In this document: piece by piece, positions 34,650-43,720 of the stretch
Numbering within the stretch: the stretch's first letter is position 1
How the letters are laid out: each line of letters starts with the position of its first letter
From: Terebella lapidaria
Lineage: Eukaryota > Annelida > Polychaeta > Terebellida > Terebellidae
Length of the DNA stretch: 64,000 nt
Reading direction: 5' to 3'
Assembly: GCA_949152475.1 (NCBI GenBank)
Contig: OX424567.1
Coordinates: forward strand, 29,475,402 to 29,539,401
The notes under the pieces: generated by a model
What the model was told of the DNA's origin: nothing
Databases searched by the model: none
What the model saw: only the letters and a program-made list of their open reading frames with translations
Made by a program: the position numbers and the translations under genes

Positions 34650-36098
34650 CTGTCAAAGAGATGAATACAAAACTGAAGTACATTTTCTGCAGGAAAAGAA
34701 TCATGCTTGAACATTGAATACATGGAACAAGCGTCCGAGGATATCAACTTGTTTTTCTTCATGTGGTTCATAGTTTATAGTTCAGTTTCCATGATCAGGT
34801 GGGGTTATGTTGATATCACAAGAATTCATAACGGCGAGTGTCCAGTTTGACCTGGACCATCACTTCAGGGAAACCTTTGAACTTGAACCCTCAGAAGATT
34901 TTGATTGATATTTTTTTCTGGCAAATTTTCATGATCAGGTGGGGTTATGTTGATATCACTAGGAATCATAACGGCGAGTGTCCAGTTTGACCTGGACCAT
35001 CACTTCATGGAAACTTGCCTTCTTGCCTATGGATCATAGATTCTTAGTGCAAGAATATATACTTGCTGCTGTTTTCGGCGATAGATAACTAAATATTTCA
35101 CATGATCAGTTTGAGATATGTTGATATCACAATAATTCATAGTGTTCAAAGTAAACCATCATTTCATGTGAAACTTCTCTGTCAAAACAAAGAACTGTAA
35201 CCAAAATATATATGTAGGGTACATAAATTTAACCACTGCGATGCTCAAGTTAATGATTTCATATTTTTAATACTTTTTTTTTCCCCAAAAAATTAGGATT
35301 CAATATCAGATTCACTCAAGTTTCAATACATATTCAAATATAACATCCTATAAAATATTCCATGATCAGGTGGGGTTATGTTGATATCACCAAGAATCAT
35401 AACGGCGAGTGTCCAGTTTGACCTGGACCATCACTTCATGGAATGTTCATATCTAAACTGACCAACCAGAATTTCAAGTTTGTCACTCTACAGTAACAAT
35501 TTGTACCAATCGGGAGCGGACACCGATGTATACAAACCAGTCAATACCTTTCATCTCCCCTTTTTGGTTGACTATCACACCAGCATTATCCTCGAAGTAT
35601 ATAAACAGCCCGTTCTTCCTTCGGATCGGTTTTCTTTGCCGAATTATCACTGCCGGTATAACTGGAATACAAAATAGAACATATGAATTCAAATCTTCAA
35701 CAAACATATCCTCATATGAGTAGCATTACTTTTAGTTCCATGATCAGGTGGGATTATGTTGATATCATGAGGTATCATAACGGCGAGTGTCCAGTTTGAC
35801 CTGGACCATCATTTCATGGAATAGAATTCAAACCCACGCATATGAATTGCAAAGATACTAATCATACTATCACAAGCACCTTTATCCTCTGACATTAAAA
35901 TTTCATCAAGTAGTTTTCCCATTTAATACTCTCTGTATTCATATTATAAACTGTGAAGTAAATACAAACCCTTTTTCCTCAGTTCTGGCTTTCCTTTCTT
36001 CACAGTTGCAACAATCATGTCGCCCGAGGCGGCCGCAGGTAATCTGTTGAGACGACCCTTGATACCTTGTACAGCGATCACGTACAGGTTCTTGGCAC
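34567..36098 (-). CDS. RPL23: ribosomal protein L23 (uL14), copy A, last three coding exons
   Basis: Minus-strand exons 36098-35970, 35661-35548 and 34649-34567 join in phase, with GT/AG introns, to a stop codon at 34567-34569. The product matches uL14 from the GAKN.Y segment to the end: [60 protein letters not shown], and [20 protein letters not shown]. uL14 is a core large-subunit ribosomal protein of about 140 residues; some 105 are encoded here. The N-terminal exon(s) were not found. No stop or frameshift is present, so the exons look functional. Introns carry snoRNA-like units. Confidence 0.9.
34788..34871 (-). ncRNA. box C/D snoRNA-like unit A1
   Basis: Minus strand: C box GTGATGG, internal hairpin GTCCAG-GTCAAA-CTGGAC, guide CACTCGCCGTTA (12 nt complementary to conserved LSU rRNA TAACGGCGAGTG), and D box CTGA followed by TCATGGA. 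The 5' stem side is TCCCTGA, a weaker match than in other units. It lies in the last intron of RPL23 copy A, on the host-gene strand. Confidence 0.72.
34928..35013 (-). ncRNA. box C/D snoRNA-like unit A2
   Basis: Same boxes, hairpin and rRNA guide as unit A1; C box GTGATGG and D box CTGA. The terminal stem is TTCCATGA with TCATGAAAA (one mismatch). It lies in the last intron of RPL23 copy A. Confidence 0.75.
35099..35170 (-). ncRNA. diverged box C/D snoRNA-like unit A3
   Basis: Minus strand: CACATGA stem, C box ATGATGG, D box CTGA, and TCATGTG closing the stem perfectly. It lacks both the internal hairpin and the CACTCGCCGTTA guide, and is shorter (72 nt). It is an orphan relative of the main units, in the last intron of RPL23 copy A. 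Confidence 0.55.
35357..35444 (-). ncRNA. box C/D snoRNA-like unit A4
   Basis: Full set of boxes and rRNA guide. The terminal stem ATTCCATGA/TCATGGAAT is perfect over 9 bp. It lies in the last intron of RPL23 copy A. Confidence 0.8.
35548..35661 (-). CDS. RPL23: RPL23 copy A exon (IPAV to GEMK)
   Basis: 114 nt. The acceptor is GTATTCCAG and the donor is GTATTG. It encodes [17 protein letters not shown] and then [20 protein letters not shown], a near-exact uL14 match. Confidence 0.93.
35736..35822 (-). ncRNA. box C/D snoRNA-like unit A5
   Basis: Full set: C box ATGATGG, hairpin, guide CACTCGCCGTTA and D box CTGA. The terminal stem TTCCATGA/TCATGGAA is complete. It lies in the intron between the first two RPL23 copy A exons seen here. 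Confidence 0.8.
35970..36098 (-). CDS. RPL23: RPL23 copy A exon (GAKN to ELRKK)
   Basis: 129 nt. The acceptor is CTTTCCTCAG and the donor is GTTTGT. It encodes [20 protein letters not shown] and continues to [10 protein letters not shown], with 42 complete codons and split codons at both ends. Confidence 0.9.
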
Positions 36099-36496
36099 CT
36101 GAGGAAAGGACACAACCAGGTACAGGTATTTAACTTTTCTATCAACCATAAACAACTAAGGTATAATCGCGCATATGAGGACACTAAAATACTCGAGCCT
36201 GTCCTTATATTCGAATAAAAGAACATGCCCTTATATTCGAGAAGGTTTACTGGCCAAATAATGTGAGGCTCACAACGCCAAATTTAATAGCCGCCAAAAT
36301 TAGTCTTGACAGTATGTGGTTTTGAAACCGCCAAAATAAATATCCACCAAATAGCGTGGGACTCAAATCTGCCAAATTTAATAGCCGCTGAAATTGGTAG
36401 TTTCACAGTACTCTTGTTATTGATGTGATCAGATATTTCCCATGAAAGCTTGAGCTTTGATATCCACTTCAAGAAGCACATGAATAAATTGTTTGC

Positions 36497-36548
36497 ATGC
36501 GAAACTATGACGAGTGTCCAGTTTGACCTGGACCATCTGTTCATTGAA
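36497..36548 (-). pseudogene. broken snoRNA-like unit A6
   Basis: Only the C-box half and the internal hairpin are kept (GTCCAGTTTGACCTGGACCA on the + strand). The guide is shortened and the D-box half is absent. It lies upstream of the RPL23 copy A exons. Confidence 0.6.
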
Positions 36549-36629
36549 ACTTTTCAATTGAATATGTCAAATCCAGAGCATTTATGAAACACATACTCAG
36601 TACTATATTCAAGAGTTTTCTTTAGCGAG

Positions 36630-36717
36630 TTTTCATGATCAGGTGGGGTTATGTTGATATCACTAGGAATCATAACGGCGAGTGTCCAGTTTGACCTGGA
36701 CCATCATTTCATGAAAA
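36630..36717 (-). ncRNA. box C/D snoRNA-like unit A7
   Basis: Full set with C box ATGATGG. The terminal stem TTTTCATGA/TCATGAAAA is perfectly paired although both sides differ from the CCATGA/TCATGG form of other units. This is a compensatory change. Confidence 0.8.
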
Positions 36718-36802
36718 ACTTTTATTCGTACATGTCAAATCAAGGGCACTCATGACACATGTACTAGATTTTTCACAAGTTTGAGAAGTTTTTTCTAGCA
36801 AG

Positions 36803-36890
36803 TTTCCATGATCAGGTGGGGTTACGTTGATATCACAAGGAATCATAACGGCGAGTGTCCAGTTTGACCTGGACCATCACTTCATGGAAA
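36803..36890 (-). ncRNA. box C/D snoRNA-like unit A8
   Basis: Full set. The stem TTTCCATGA/TCATGGAAA is perfect. It is upstream of the RPL23 copy A exons, in a possible first intron. Confidence 0.78.
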
Positions 36891-37019
36891 ACACCTACTA
36901 TACTATAGTATTACACTATTGGGAGAGGTTTCAATATCAGGAGCTGTAGAATATGGGAGACAACTGACCTTTTTCTTGTAAATCTTTTTATGACCTCCCT
37001 CACAAATGCTCAATAGGGG

Positions 37020-37947
37020 ATTATCGGGTCCAAAATTTTTTTCAAAGGGTGAAAATTTTTTTTTGTCTAGAAATGACCCAAAATGGATAGTAATGCAATT
37101 TGGGACCAAAAAAAATTTTTTTCGCCGACCCGTCAAAAATTCAAAATGGCCGCCACACGGAGACCGGCGATTCAAGGGCAACAAAACTTATAGACATCAT
37201 AAAGGTACATAAGGGTAATATTTTGAAACAATAATCTCAAAACTGATCAGACAGTTTTCGAGAAAAGACAGTCCAGGTGCAAATTTGAGCATTTCTCGAC
37301 CCAAGAATGGCTGTTTTGACCTTTCAAGGTCATCCAAGGTCAAATTCAAGGTCACCACACAAGTCGCCATATATGACTTTCCATTTGAAAGTGCCAATAT
37401 CTAAGCTCTATCTTCAAGCGTTCTATGAGTACAGTCCCGGCAGCTCTCATTATGAAGGAAAAAAGTGCCGAAAATTTTCTAAGTCCAAAATTTTTTTCAA
37501 AGGGTGAAAATTTTTTTTTGTCTAGAAATGACCCAAAATGGATAGTAACGCGATTTGGGACCAAAAAAATTTTTTTCGCCGACCCGTCAAAAATTCAAAA
37601 TGGCCGCCACACGAAGACCGGCGATTCAAGGGCAACAAAACTTATACACATCATAAAGGTACATAAGGGGAATCTTTTGAAACAAAAATCTCAAAACTGA
37701 TCAGACAGTTTTTGAGAAAATGGCCGCCAAAGTCCAAAATTGGCCATTTTTCGTCAAAAATGGCCGCCATTTTGAGAAGAATGTGAAAATCAAAAAACTA
37801 AAAAATAACCCCCTCTTGGAATATTTTTAGGCAACTTTGTGCAAAATTTCAGGAAAATCCGCCTGTAAACTTTAAAGATAAAAATGTGGACGGACGACGG
37901 ACGCAACGCGACGGCAATAGGTTATCGGACCATAGGTCCGGTAACCT
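37020..37947 (+). repeat. hairpin-ended repeat, 5'-truncated copy
   Basis: Two units of about 465 bp (GTCCAAAATTTTTTTCAAAG near 37028 and 37484) are followed by CAAAATGGCCGCC-type words. The (GGAC)n-rich stretch and the terminal hairpin TAGGTTATCGGACC-ATA-GGTCCGGTAACCTA end at 37947. The other end of the family is missing. Confidence 0.75.
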
Positions 37948-38350
37948 AATAACGTCTGTTTCGCTCTACGACGCACCGTTTCCGAGATATGCATGAGAGC
38001 CTCAAGGATGACTCAGCTAAAATTATTTCGAGCCCTAGGTCAAAGGTCGTTTGACGAATCGGCCTCAAAATCAATAGGCTTCTTCCCTGGTGATATATGA
38101 ACCTCCATGCAAAGTTCCACAGTCATTGCCATAACACTTTTTGAGTTATCGTGCGGAAACCAGAAACATTGATTTCATCCTGACAAAACCATAAAGGCAT
38201 TTCTGCTGAAATGCCTTAATTCCTATAATAAATGGCTTCCCCAAGTTTAGAGCTAGCAGTTAAGGATATGGAATTTTTGAAGGTGAATCTTTTTAATTCG
38301 ACCGAAAATCGTTAAAGGGTTCAATTCATAAATTTTCATTGAAAAATTGA
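37948..38350 (+). repeat. interspersed repeat related to 5450-5640 and 16318-16450
   Basis: ACGACGCACCGTTTCCGAGA and the following text resemble the area near 5520. AATAAATGGCTTCCCCAAGT at 38229 matches 16318. It separates the two RPL23 blocks. Confidence 0.5.
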
Positions 38351-38465
38351 AATTCATCTCTATTTTCACACTGTAGTCTCAAATGAACGACAAACACATA
38401 TTGGGTTTTTTGATGATTTTTATTACATGTATACTTCAGCACAGTGTGGTTGTTCGGCCTGTGCA

Positions 38466-38548
38466 CTAATGTATCGAGCTGGCGTTTGAGGCGATTTTGG
38501 GCCACAAGTCGGCACACTCCTTGGCTACAGGTCCATTGATGGCTGAAC
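38466..38548 (-). CDS. RPL23: RPL23 copy B terminal exon
   Basis: 83 nt ending in a stop. Downstream on the minus strand an AATAAA lies near 38417-38424, as in copy A. Confidence 0.92.
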
Positions 38549-39863
38549 CTGTCAAAGAGATGAACACAAAACTGAAGTACATTTTCTGCAGGAAAAGAAT
38601 CATGCTTGAACATTGAATACATGGAACAAGCGTCCGAGGATATCAACTTGTTTTTCTTCATGTGGTTCATAGTTTATAGTTCAGTTTCCATGATCAGGTG
38701 GGGTTATGTTGATATCACAAGAATTCATAACGGCGAGTGTCCAGTTTGACCTGGACCATCATTTCATGGAAACTTGCCTTCTTATCTATGGATCATAGAG
38801 TACTCTTAGTGCAAGAATATATAAATGCTGTTGTTTTTGGTGATAGATTACTAAATATTCCACATGATCAGTTTGAGAAATGTTGATATCACAATGATTC
38901 ATAGTGTTCAAAGTTAACCATCATTTCATGTGAAACTTCTCTGTCAAAACAAAGAACTGCATCTACAATACATGTATATGTAGAGTACATAAATTTAATC
39001 GCCACGCAGCTCAATTTAATGATTTCATATTTTTAATGATTTTTTTCCCCAGAAATTAGAATGTCAATATCAGATTCACTCAACTTTCAATAAATATCCA
39101 AATATAACATCTTATGATATTCCATGATCAGGTGGGGTTACGTTGATATCACAAGGATTCATAACGGCGAGTGTCCAGTTTGACCTGGACCATCACTTCA
39201 TGGAATGTTCATACCTTAACTGACCAACCAACCAGAATTTCAAGTTTGCCACTCTACAGTAACAATTTGAACCAATTGGGAGCCTACTGCGATGTATACA
39301 AACCAGTCAATACCTTTCATCTCCCCTTTTTGGTTGACTATCACACCAGCATTGTCCTCGAAGTATATAAACAGCCCGTTCTTCCTTCGGATTGGTTTTC
39401 TTTGCCGAATTATCACTGCCGGTATAACTGGAATACAAAGTAGAACATAAGTATTTAATTCTTCAACAAACATATCCTCATATGGGTAACATTATTTTAG
39501 TTCCATGATCAGGTGGGGTTATGTTGATATCATGAGGAATCATAACGGCGAGTGTCCAGTTTGACCTGGACCATCACTTCATGGAATAGAATTCGAACCC
39601 ACGCATATGAATTGCAAAGATACTAATCATACTATCACAAGCACCTTTAACCTATGACATTAAAATTTTATAAAGTAGTTTTCCCATTTAATACTCTCTG
39701 TATTCATATTATAAACTGTGAAGTGAATACAAACCCTTTTTCCTCAGTTCTGGCTTTCCTTTCTTCACAGTTGCAACAATCATGTCGCCTGAGGCTGCTG
39801 CAGGTAATCTGTTGAGACGACCCTTGATACCTTGTACAGCGATCACGTACAGGTTCTTGGCAC
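38466..39863 (-). CDS. RPL23: ribosomal protein L23 (uL14), copy B, last three coding exons
   Basis: Exons 39863-39735, 39427-39314 and 38548-38466 join in phase exactly as in copy A and encode the same uL14 residues through SSIH and stop (38466-38468). Synonymous differences exist (for example the terminal exon reads GGACCTGTAGCC against GGGCCTGTAGCC on the minus strand). The missing N-terminal exon(s) would lie at higher coordinates, towards or inside the gap at 43521-43720. Copy B is closer to that promoter region than copy A. Confidence 0.9.
38685..38772 (-). ncRNA. box C/D snoRNA-like unit B1
   Basis: Full set with stem TTTCCATGA/TCATGGAAA. Its left flank matches that of unit A1 and its right flank that of unit A2. 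It therefore corresponds to A1 and A2 merged, as expected from unequal recombination. Confidence 0.8.
38861..38932 (-). ncRNA. diverged box C/D snoRNA-like unit B2
   Basis: Counterpart of unit A3: CACATGA/TCATGTG stem, C box ATGATGG, D box CTGA. It has no LSU guide of the main type. Confidence 0.55.
39119..39206 (-). ncRNA. box C/D snoRNA-like unit B3
   Basis: Full set with stem ATTCCATGA/TCATGGAAT. It is the counterpart of unit A4, in the last RPL23 copy B intron. Confidence 0.8.
39314..39427 (-). CDS. RPL23: RPL23 copy B exon (IPAV to GEMK)
   Basis: 114 nt. It encodes the [13 protein letters not shown] and [17 protein letters not shown] segments and is intact. Confidence 0.93.
39501..39586 (-). 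ncRNA. box C/D snoRNA-like unit B4
   Basis: Full set with stem TTCCATGA/TCATGGAA. It is the counterpart of unit A5, between the first two RPL23 copy B exons seen here. Confidence 0.8.
39735..39863 (-). CDS. RPL23: RPL23 copy B exon (GAKN to ELRKK)
   Basis: 129 nt with the same splice sites and protein as copy A exon 35970-36098. Confidence 0.9.
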
Positions 39864-39923
39864 CTGAGGAAAGGACACAACCAGGTACAAGTATTGAACC
39901 TTTCAATCAACCATAAACAACTA

Positions 39924-40372
39924 AGGTATAATCGCGCATATAAGGACACTGTTATATTCGAGCCTGTCCTCATATTCGAACATAAGGACACGTCCCTATA
40001 TTTGAGGTTTACTTTTTTCGCGCCATAAAGCAATATTCGTTTATAAGGACACTCGTGTCCTTATATTCGAGACACTGGTTTTTGGCACTGTCGTTACCAG
40101 TGAAGCAATCACGTTGAAATGAGAATGGTACCGAATATAATCCAACAGGACAGCATTTTATAGCCTTGTCTAGGCTACTTGCACACGTAGGTTATTGTGG
40201 TTATAATTCAGTTTAGCTTACCATGTTCTTACATGCGGGTTATTGGGGGTGTCCTTATATTCGAATATATAAGAACATGTCTCTGTATTCGAGACACTTT
40301 GGTTTTTTGGCGAGAGCCCCAAAATGCAATATTCCGGATATGAGAACATTATGCGTGATTATACGATACATT
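39924..40372. mobile_element. possible MITE with imperfect terminal inverted repeats
   Basis: The left end TATAATCGCGCATATAAGGA is an imperfect inverted match of the right end (ATGAGAACATTATGCGTGATTATA region). Inside, TCCTTATATTCGA-like words recur in both orientations. The related block near 36165-36240 has a shortened form. Confidence 0.45.
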
Positions 40373-40514
40373 TTTTAGGGTTTCCCTATCTGTTTTCAGT
40401 TTCTTATTCCGGTCAGGAAACTCTTTGACCACGCCAAGTGGTCAATCATGACGCATCCGAACATGATTGACCGTTTTCATGATTGGAGATTTCCACCTTT
40501 TCTAAAAAAAAAAA

Positions 40515-41848
40515 TTAGGCCAAGGGCCGAAGATAGGTTACCGGACAATGTTTAATATTTTAGATGTTAGCCAGGTCACTGGTTGAATTCAAGGTCAAGA
40601 GAATATTCAGCATATATAACATTAAGCATATATCATGTCCACAGTTGATTGCTAAGCTGTTAATTCAATAATCAGAGAGATATTAGCAACTTTGTGCTGT
40701 GGCCTTGAAAATGAAGGGGCAAAGGTCAAATTCAAGATCATCAAAATTTTCAATGTATATCATTTTCTATATCATGTCCACAATTGATTCCCAAGCCATA
40801 CAGTCAATAGAGGAGCTAGATATGAGCCAGTTTGTCCTTGGACCTTGAAAATGAGGTCAGAGGTCAAATTCAAGGTCACGAGAATATTCAGCATATATCA
40901 TTTCCTATATGTCCACAATTGATTCCTAAGCTGTAAAATCGATAATAAGTGAGATATTAGCCATTTTGTCCTGTGACCTTGAAAATGAGGTCAAAGGTCA
41001 AATTCAAGGTCATGACAATAATCTGCATATATCATTTCCTATATGTTCATAATTGATTGCTAAGCTGTAAAGTCGATAACAAGCGAGATATTAGCCATTT
41101 TGTCCTGTGACCTTGAAAATGAGTTCGAAGGTCAAATTCAAGGTCATCAGAATATTCAGCATATATCATTTCCTATATGTCCACAATTGATTCCTAAGCT
41201 GTAGAGTCGATAATAAGCGAGATATAAGCCATTTTGTGCTCTGACCTTGAAACTGAGGTCAGAGGTCAAATTCAAGGTCACGAGAATATTCAGCATATAT
41301 TATTTCCTATATGTCCACAATTGATTCCTAAGCTGTAGAGTCGATAATAAGCGAGATATAAGCCATTTTGTGCTCTGACCTTGAAACTGAGGTCAGAGGT
41401 CAAATTCAAGGTCACGAGAATATTCAGCATACATCATTTCCTATATGTCCACAATTGATTCCTAGTCTCTAATCTCAATATCAAGTGAGATATTAGGCAT
41501 AATGTGTCCCATTATAAAGCATGGGAGAATTTAACATGGGAAAGTCCCATTTGGGCCGAGTTTGGGCCAAAATGGCCCACTTCGAGCGATTCAAGCGCAA
41601 CGAAATTTATAGACATCATAGAAGTACATATGAGGAGTCTTATGTATCAAAAAGAAAAAAAGTTACTGAACAGATTTTGAGAAAATGGCCGCCAAAGTCC
41701 AAAATCAGGCATTTTTCGTCTAAAACGGCCGCCATTTTGAAGAAAAAGCGAAAATCAAAAAACTAAAAAATACCTCCTTCTTGAATTATTTTTAAGTATT
41801 TTTCTGCAAAATTTCAGAAAAATTCGCCCGTAAACAAAAAAGATAAAA
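40515..41848 (+). repeat. hairpin-ended repeat with internal array (copy F2)
   Basis: It starts TTAGGCCAAGGGCCGAAGAT followed by AGGTTACCGGACAA, then about six units of 133 bp containing GACCTTGAAAATGAGGTCA and AATTCAAGGTCA. It runs directly into the next element at 41849. It is homologous in reverse to 14810-16261. Confidence 0.75.
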
Positions 41849-43287
41849 TTAGCCCAAAGGCTAAGATAGGTTACCGGACAATTTTGGTTTGGCCATGGCA
41901 GCATTGGCAGGTAACAGACCTTGAGATTTACCAATCAAGGTTCGCAGTGTAAACATAGGACCTTGGGATTTACCAATCAAGGTCATCCGTATGAACTTCG
42001 ATGTAACCATTACATGTATGTGTGCGGCATTTGATATTCTATATGTTGGGTGGAATCGTTTAGGCCGCTCAGGTCAATTTACACATTCCAAGTCAGACAT
42101 TTGGCACTCAAGGTCATCTGACGTCAAGTTCAAGGTCATCATTAGTTGTGCCATATATGTCTTCCTATATGTTCATAATGCAAACAGGAGCTCTATCTGC
42201 AAGCATTTCATCTACAAGGGCAAATCTGGGCATTTTTTGACCCAAAAATGGCTGTTTTGACCTTTCAAGGTCATCCAAGGTCAAATTCAAGGTCACCACA
42301 CAAGTCGCCATATATGACTTCCGATTTGAAAGTGCCAGTTTTGTCCAAAGTCCAAAAATTTTTTCAAAGGGTGAAAATTTTTTTTTGCCTAGAAATGGCC
42401 CAAAATGGATAGTAATGTTATTTGGGCGAAAAAATTTTTTTTCGCCGACTCGTCAAAAATTCAAAATGGCCACCACACTGAGATCGGCGATTCAAGGGTA
42501 ACAAAACTTATACACGTCGCAGAGGTATATAAGAGGAATCTTTTTAAGCAAAAATCTCAAAACTGATCAGACAGTTTTTGAGAAAATACAGACCAGGTGC
42601 AAATTTGAGCGTTTTTCGACCCAAAAATGGCTGTTTTGACCTTTCAAGGTCATCCAAGGTCAAATTCAAGGTCACCACACAAGTCGCCATATATGACTTC
42701 CCATTTGAAAGTGCCAATTTCTAAGCTCTATCTTCAAGCGTTCTATGAGTACAGTCCGGACAGCTCCCATTATGAAGGGAAAAAGTGCCGAAAATTTTCC
42801 AAGTCCAAAATTTTTTTCAAAGGGTGAAAATTTTTTTTTGCACTAGAAATGGCCCAAAATGGATAGTAATGCGATCTGGGGCGAAAAAAATTTTTTTCGC
42901 CGACCCGCCAAAAATTCAAAATGGCCGCCACACGAAAACCGGCAGATTTAGGGCAACCAAACTTATACATATCACAGAGGTATATGAGGGGAATCTTTTG
43001 AAACCAAAAACTCAAAACTGATCAGACAGTTTTTGAGAAAATGGCCGTCAAAGTCCAAAATTGAGCGTTTTTCGACAAAAACGGCCGCCATTTTGAAAAA
43101 AATGCGAAAATCAAAAAACAAAAAAATACCTCCTTCTCAAAATATTTTTAGGCATTTTTGTGCAAAATTTCAGAAAGATTCGATCGTTAACTTTAAAGAT
43201 AAAAATGTTAACGCCGGACGGACGGACGGACGGACGACGGACGCAACGCCATGCCAATAGGTTATCGGACCAAAGGTCCGGTAACCT
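41849..43287 (+). repeat. hairpin-ended repeat E1
   Basis: One end is TTAGCC-CAAA-GGCTAA followed by GATAGGTTACCGGACAA. The other end is a near-perfect hairpin, TAGGTTATCGGACC-AAA-GGTCCGGTAACCTA, preceded by a GGAC microsatellite. The body holds two units of about 460 bp with TTTTTTCGCCGAC and CAAAATGGCC words, plus ACCTTTCAAGGTCATCCAAG. No coding capacity is recognised. Open frames seen in several copies simply follow the repeat. Confidence 0.8.
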
Positions 43288-43366
43288 AAAAATGTGGACG
43301 ACGACGACGACGACGGACGCAACGCCATGCCAATAGGTTATCGGACCATAGGTCCGGTAACCTAAA
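43288..43366 (+). repeat. duplicated terminal hairpin of E1
   Basis: A second copy of the GACGGACGCAACGCCATGCC stretch and the terminal hairpin directly follows E1. Confidence 0.75.
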
Positions 43367-43520
43367 AACTACTGTAAAACGACTGATATTGGCGAACGAT
43401 TTATCAGGCGGATTTGGCAGGCGGAGAAAATCGATTTATCAGGCAGAGAAAAAACGCCAAATTAAATCGTCCGCCAAATTACCTAGATATATGTTAAGAA
43501 ATGTGTCATTTTGAAACCAC

Positions 43521-43720
43521 NNNNNNNNNNNNNNNNNNNNNNNNNNNNNNNNNNNNNNNNNNNNNNNNNNNNNNNNNNNNNNNNNNNNNNNNNNNNNNNN
43601 NNNNNNNNNNNNNNNNNNNNNNNNNNNNNNNNNNNNNNNNNNNNNNNNNNNNNNNNNNNNNNNNNNNNNNNNNNNNNNNNNNNNNNNNNNNNNNNNNNNN
43701 NNNNNNNNNNNNNNNNNNNN
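43521..43720. other. assembly gap (200 N)
   Basis: 200 unknown bases. The gap lies between the RPL23 copy B exons (- strand) and the LASP exons (+ strand), where the first exons of both genes would be expected. Confidence 1.

Larger units (their letters stand above)
34480..36240. repeat. segmental tandem duplication, block A
   Basis: This block of about 1.75 kb aligns with 38375-39960, covering the three RPL23 exons, their introns and flanks. Similarity is high in exons and introns, so the duplication is recent relative to the gene. Confidence 0.88.
38375..39960. repeat. segmental tandem duplication, block B
   Basis: Counterpart of block A (34480-36240), with one snoRNA-like unit fewer in the last intron. 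Confidence 0.88.

Noticed and set aside
35480..35723. Plus-strand open frames over RPL23 copy A
   Set aside because: Antisense shadows of the minus-strand uL14 exon.
39171..39443. Plus-strand 90-aa open frame over RPL23 copy B
   Set aside because: It is a shadow of the minus-strand RPL23 exon and an intronic snoRNA-like unit. The minus strand gives the real uL14 protein with splice sites.
42627..42827. Recurrent ~66-aa open frame ([20 protein letters not shown]...) at 37307, 42627, 46852, 47288, 56488 and 56942
   Set aside because: It is present only because the same repeat unit recurs. It overlaps AGGTCA-type repeat words and simple A/T runs, shows no domain, and differs by length and frame between copies.
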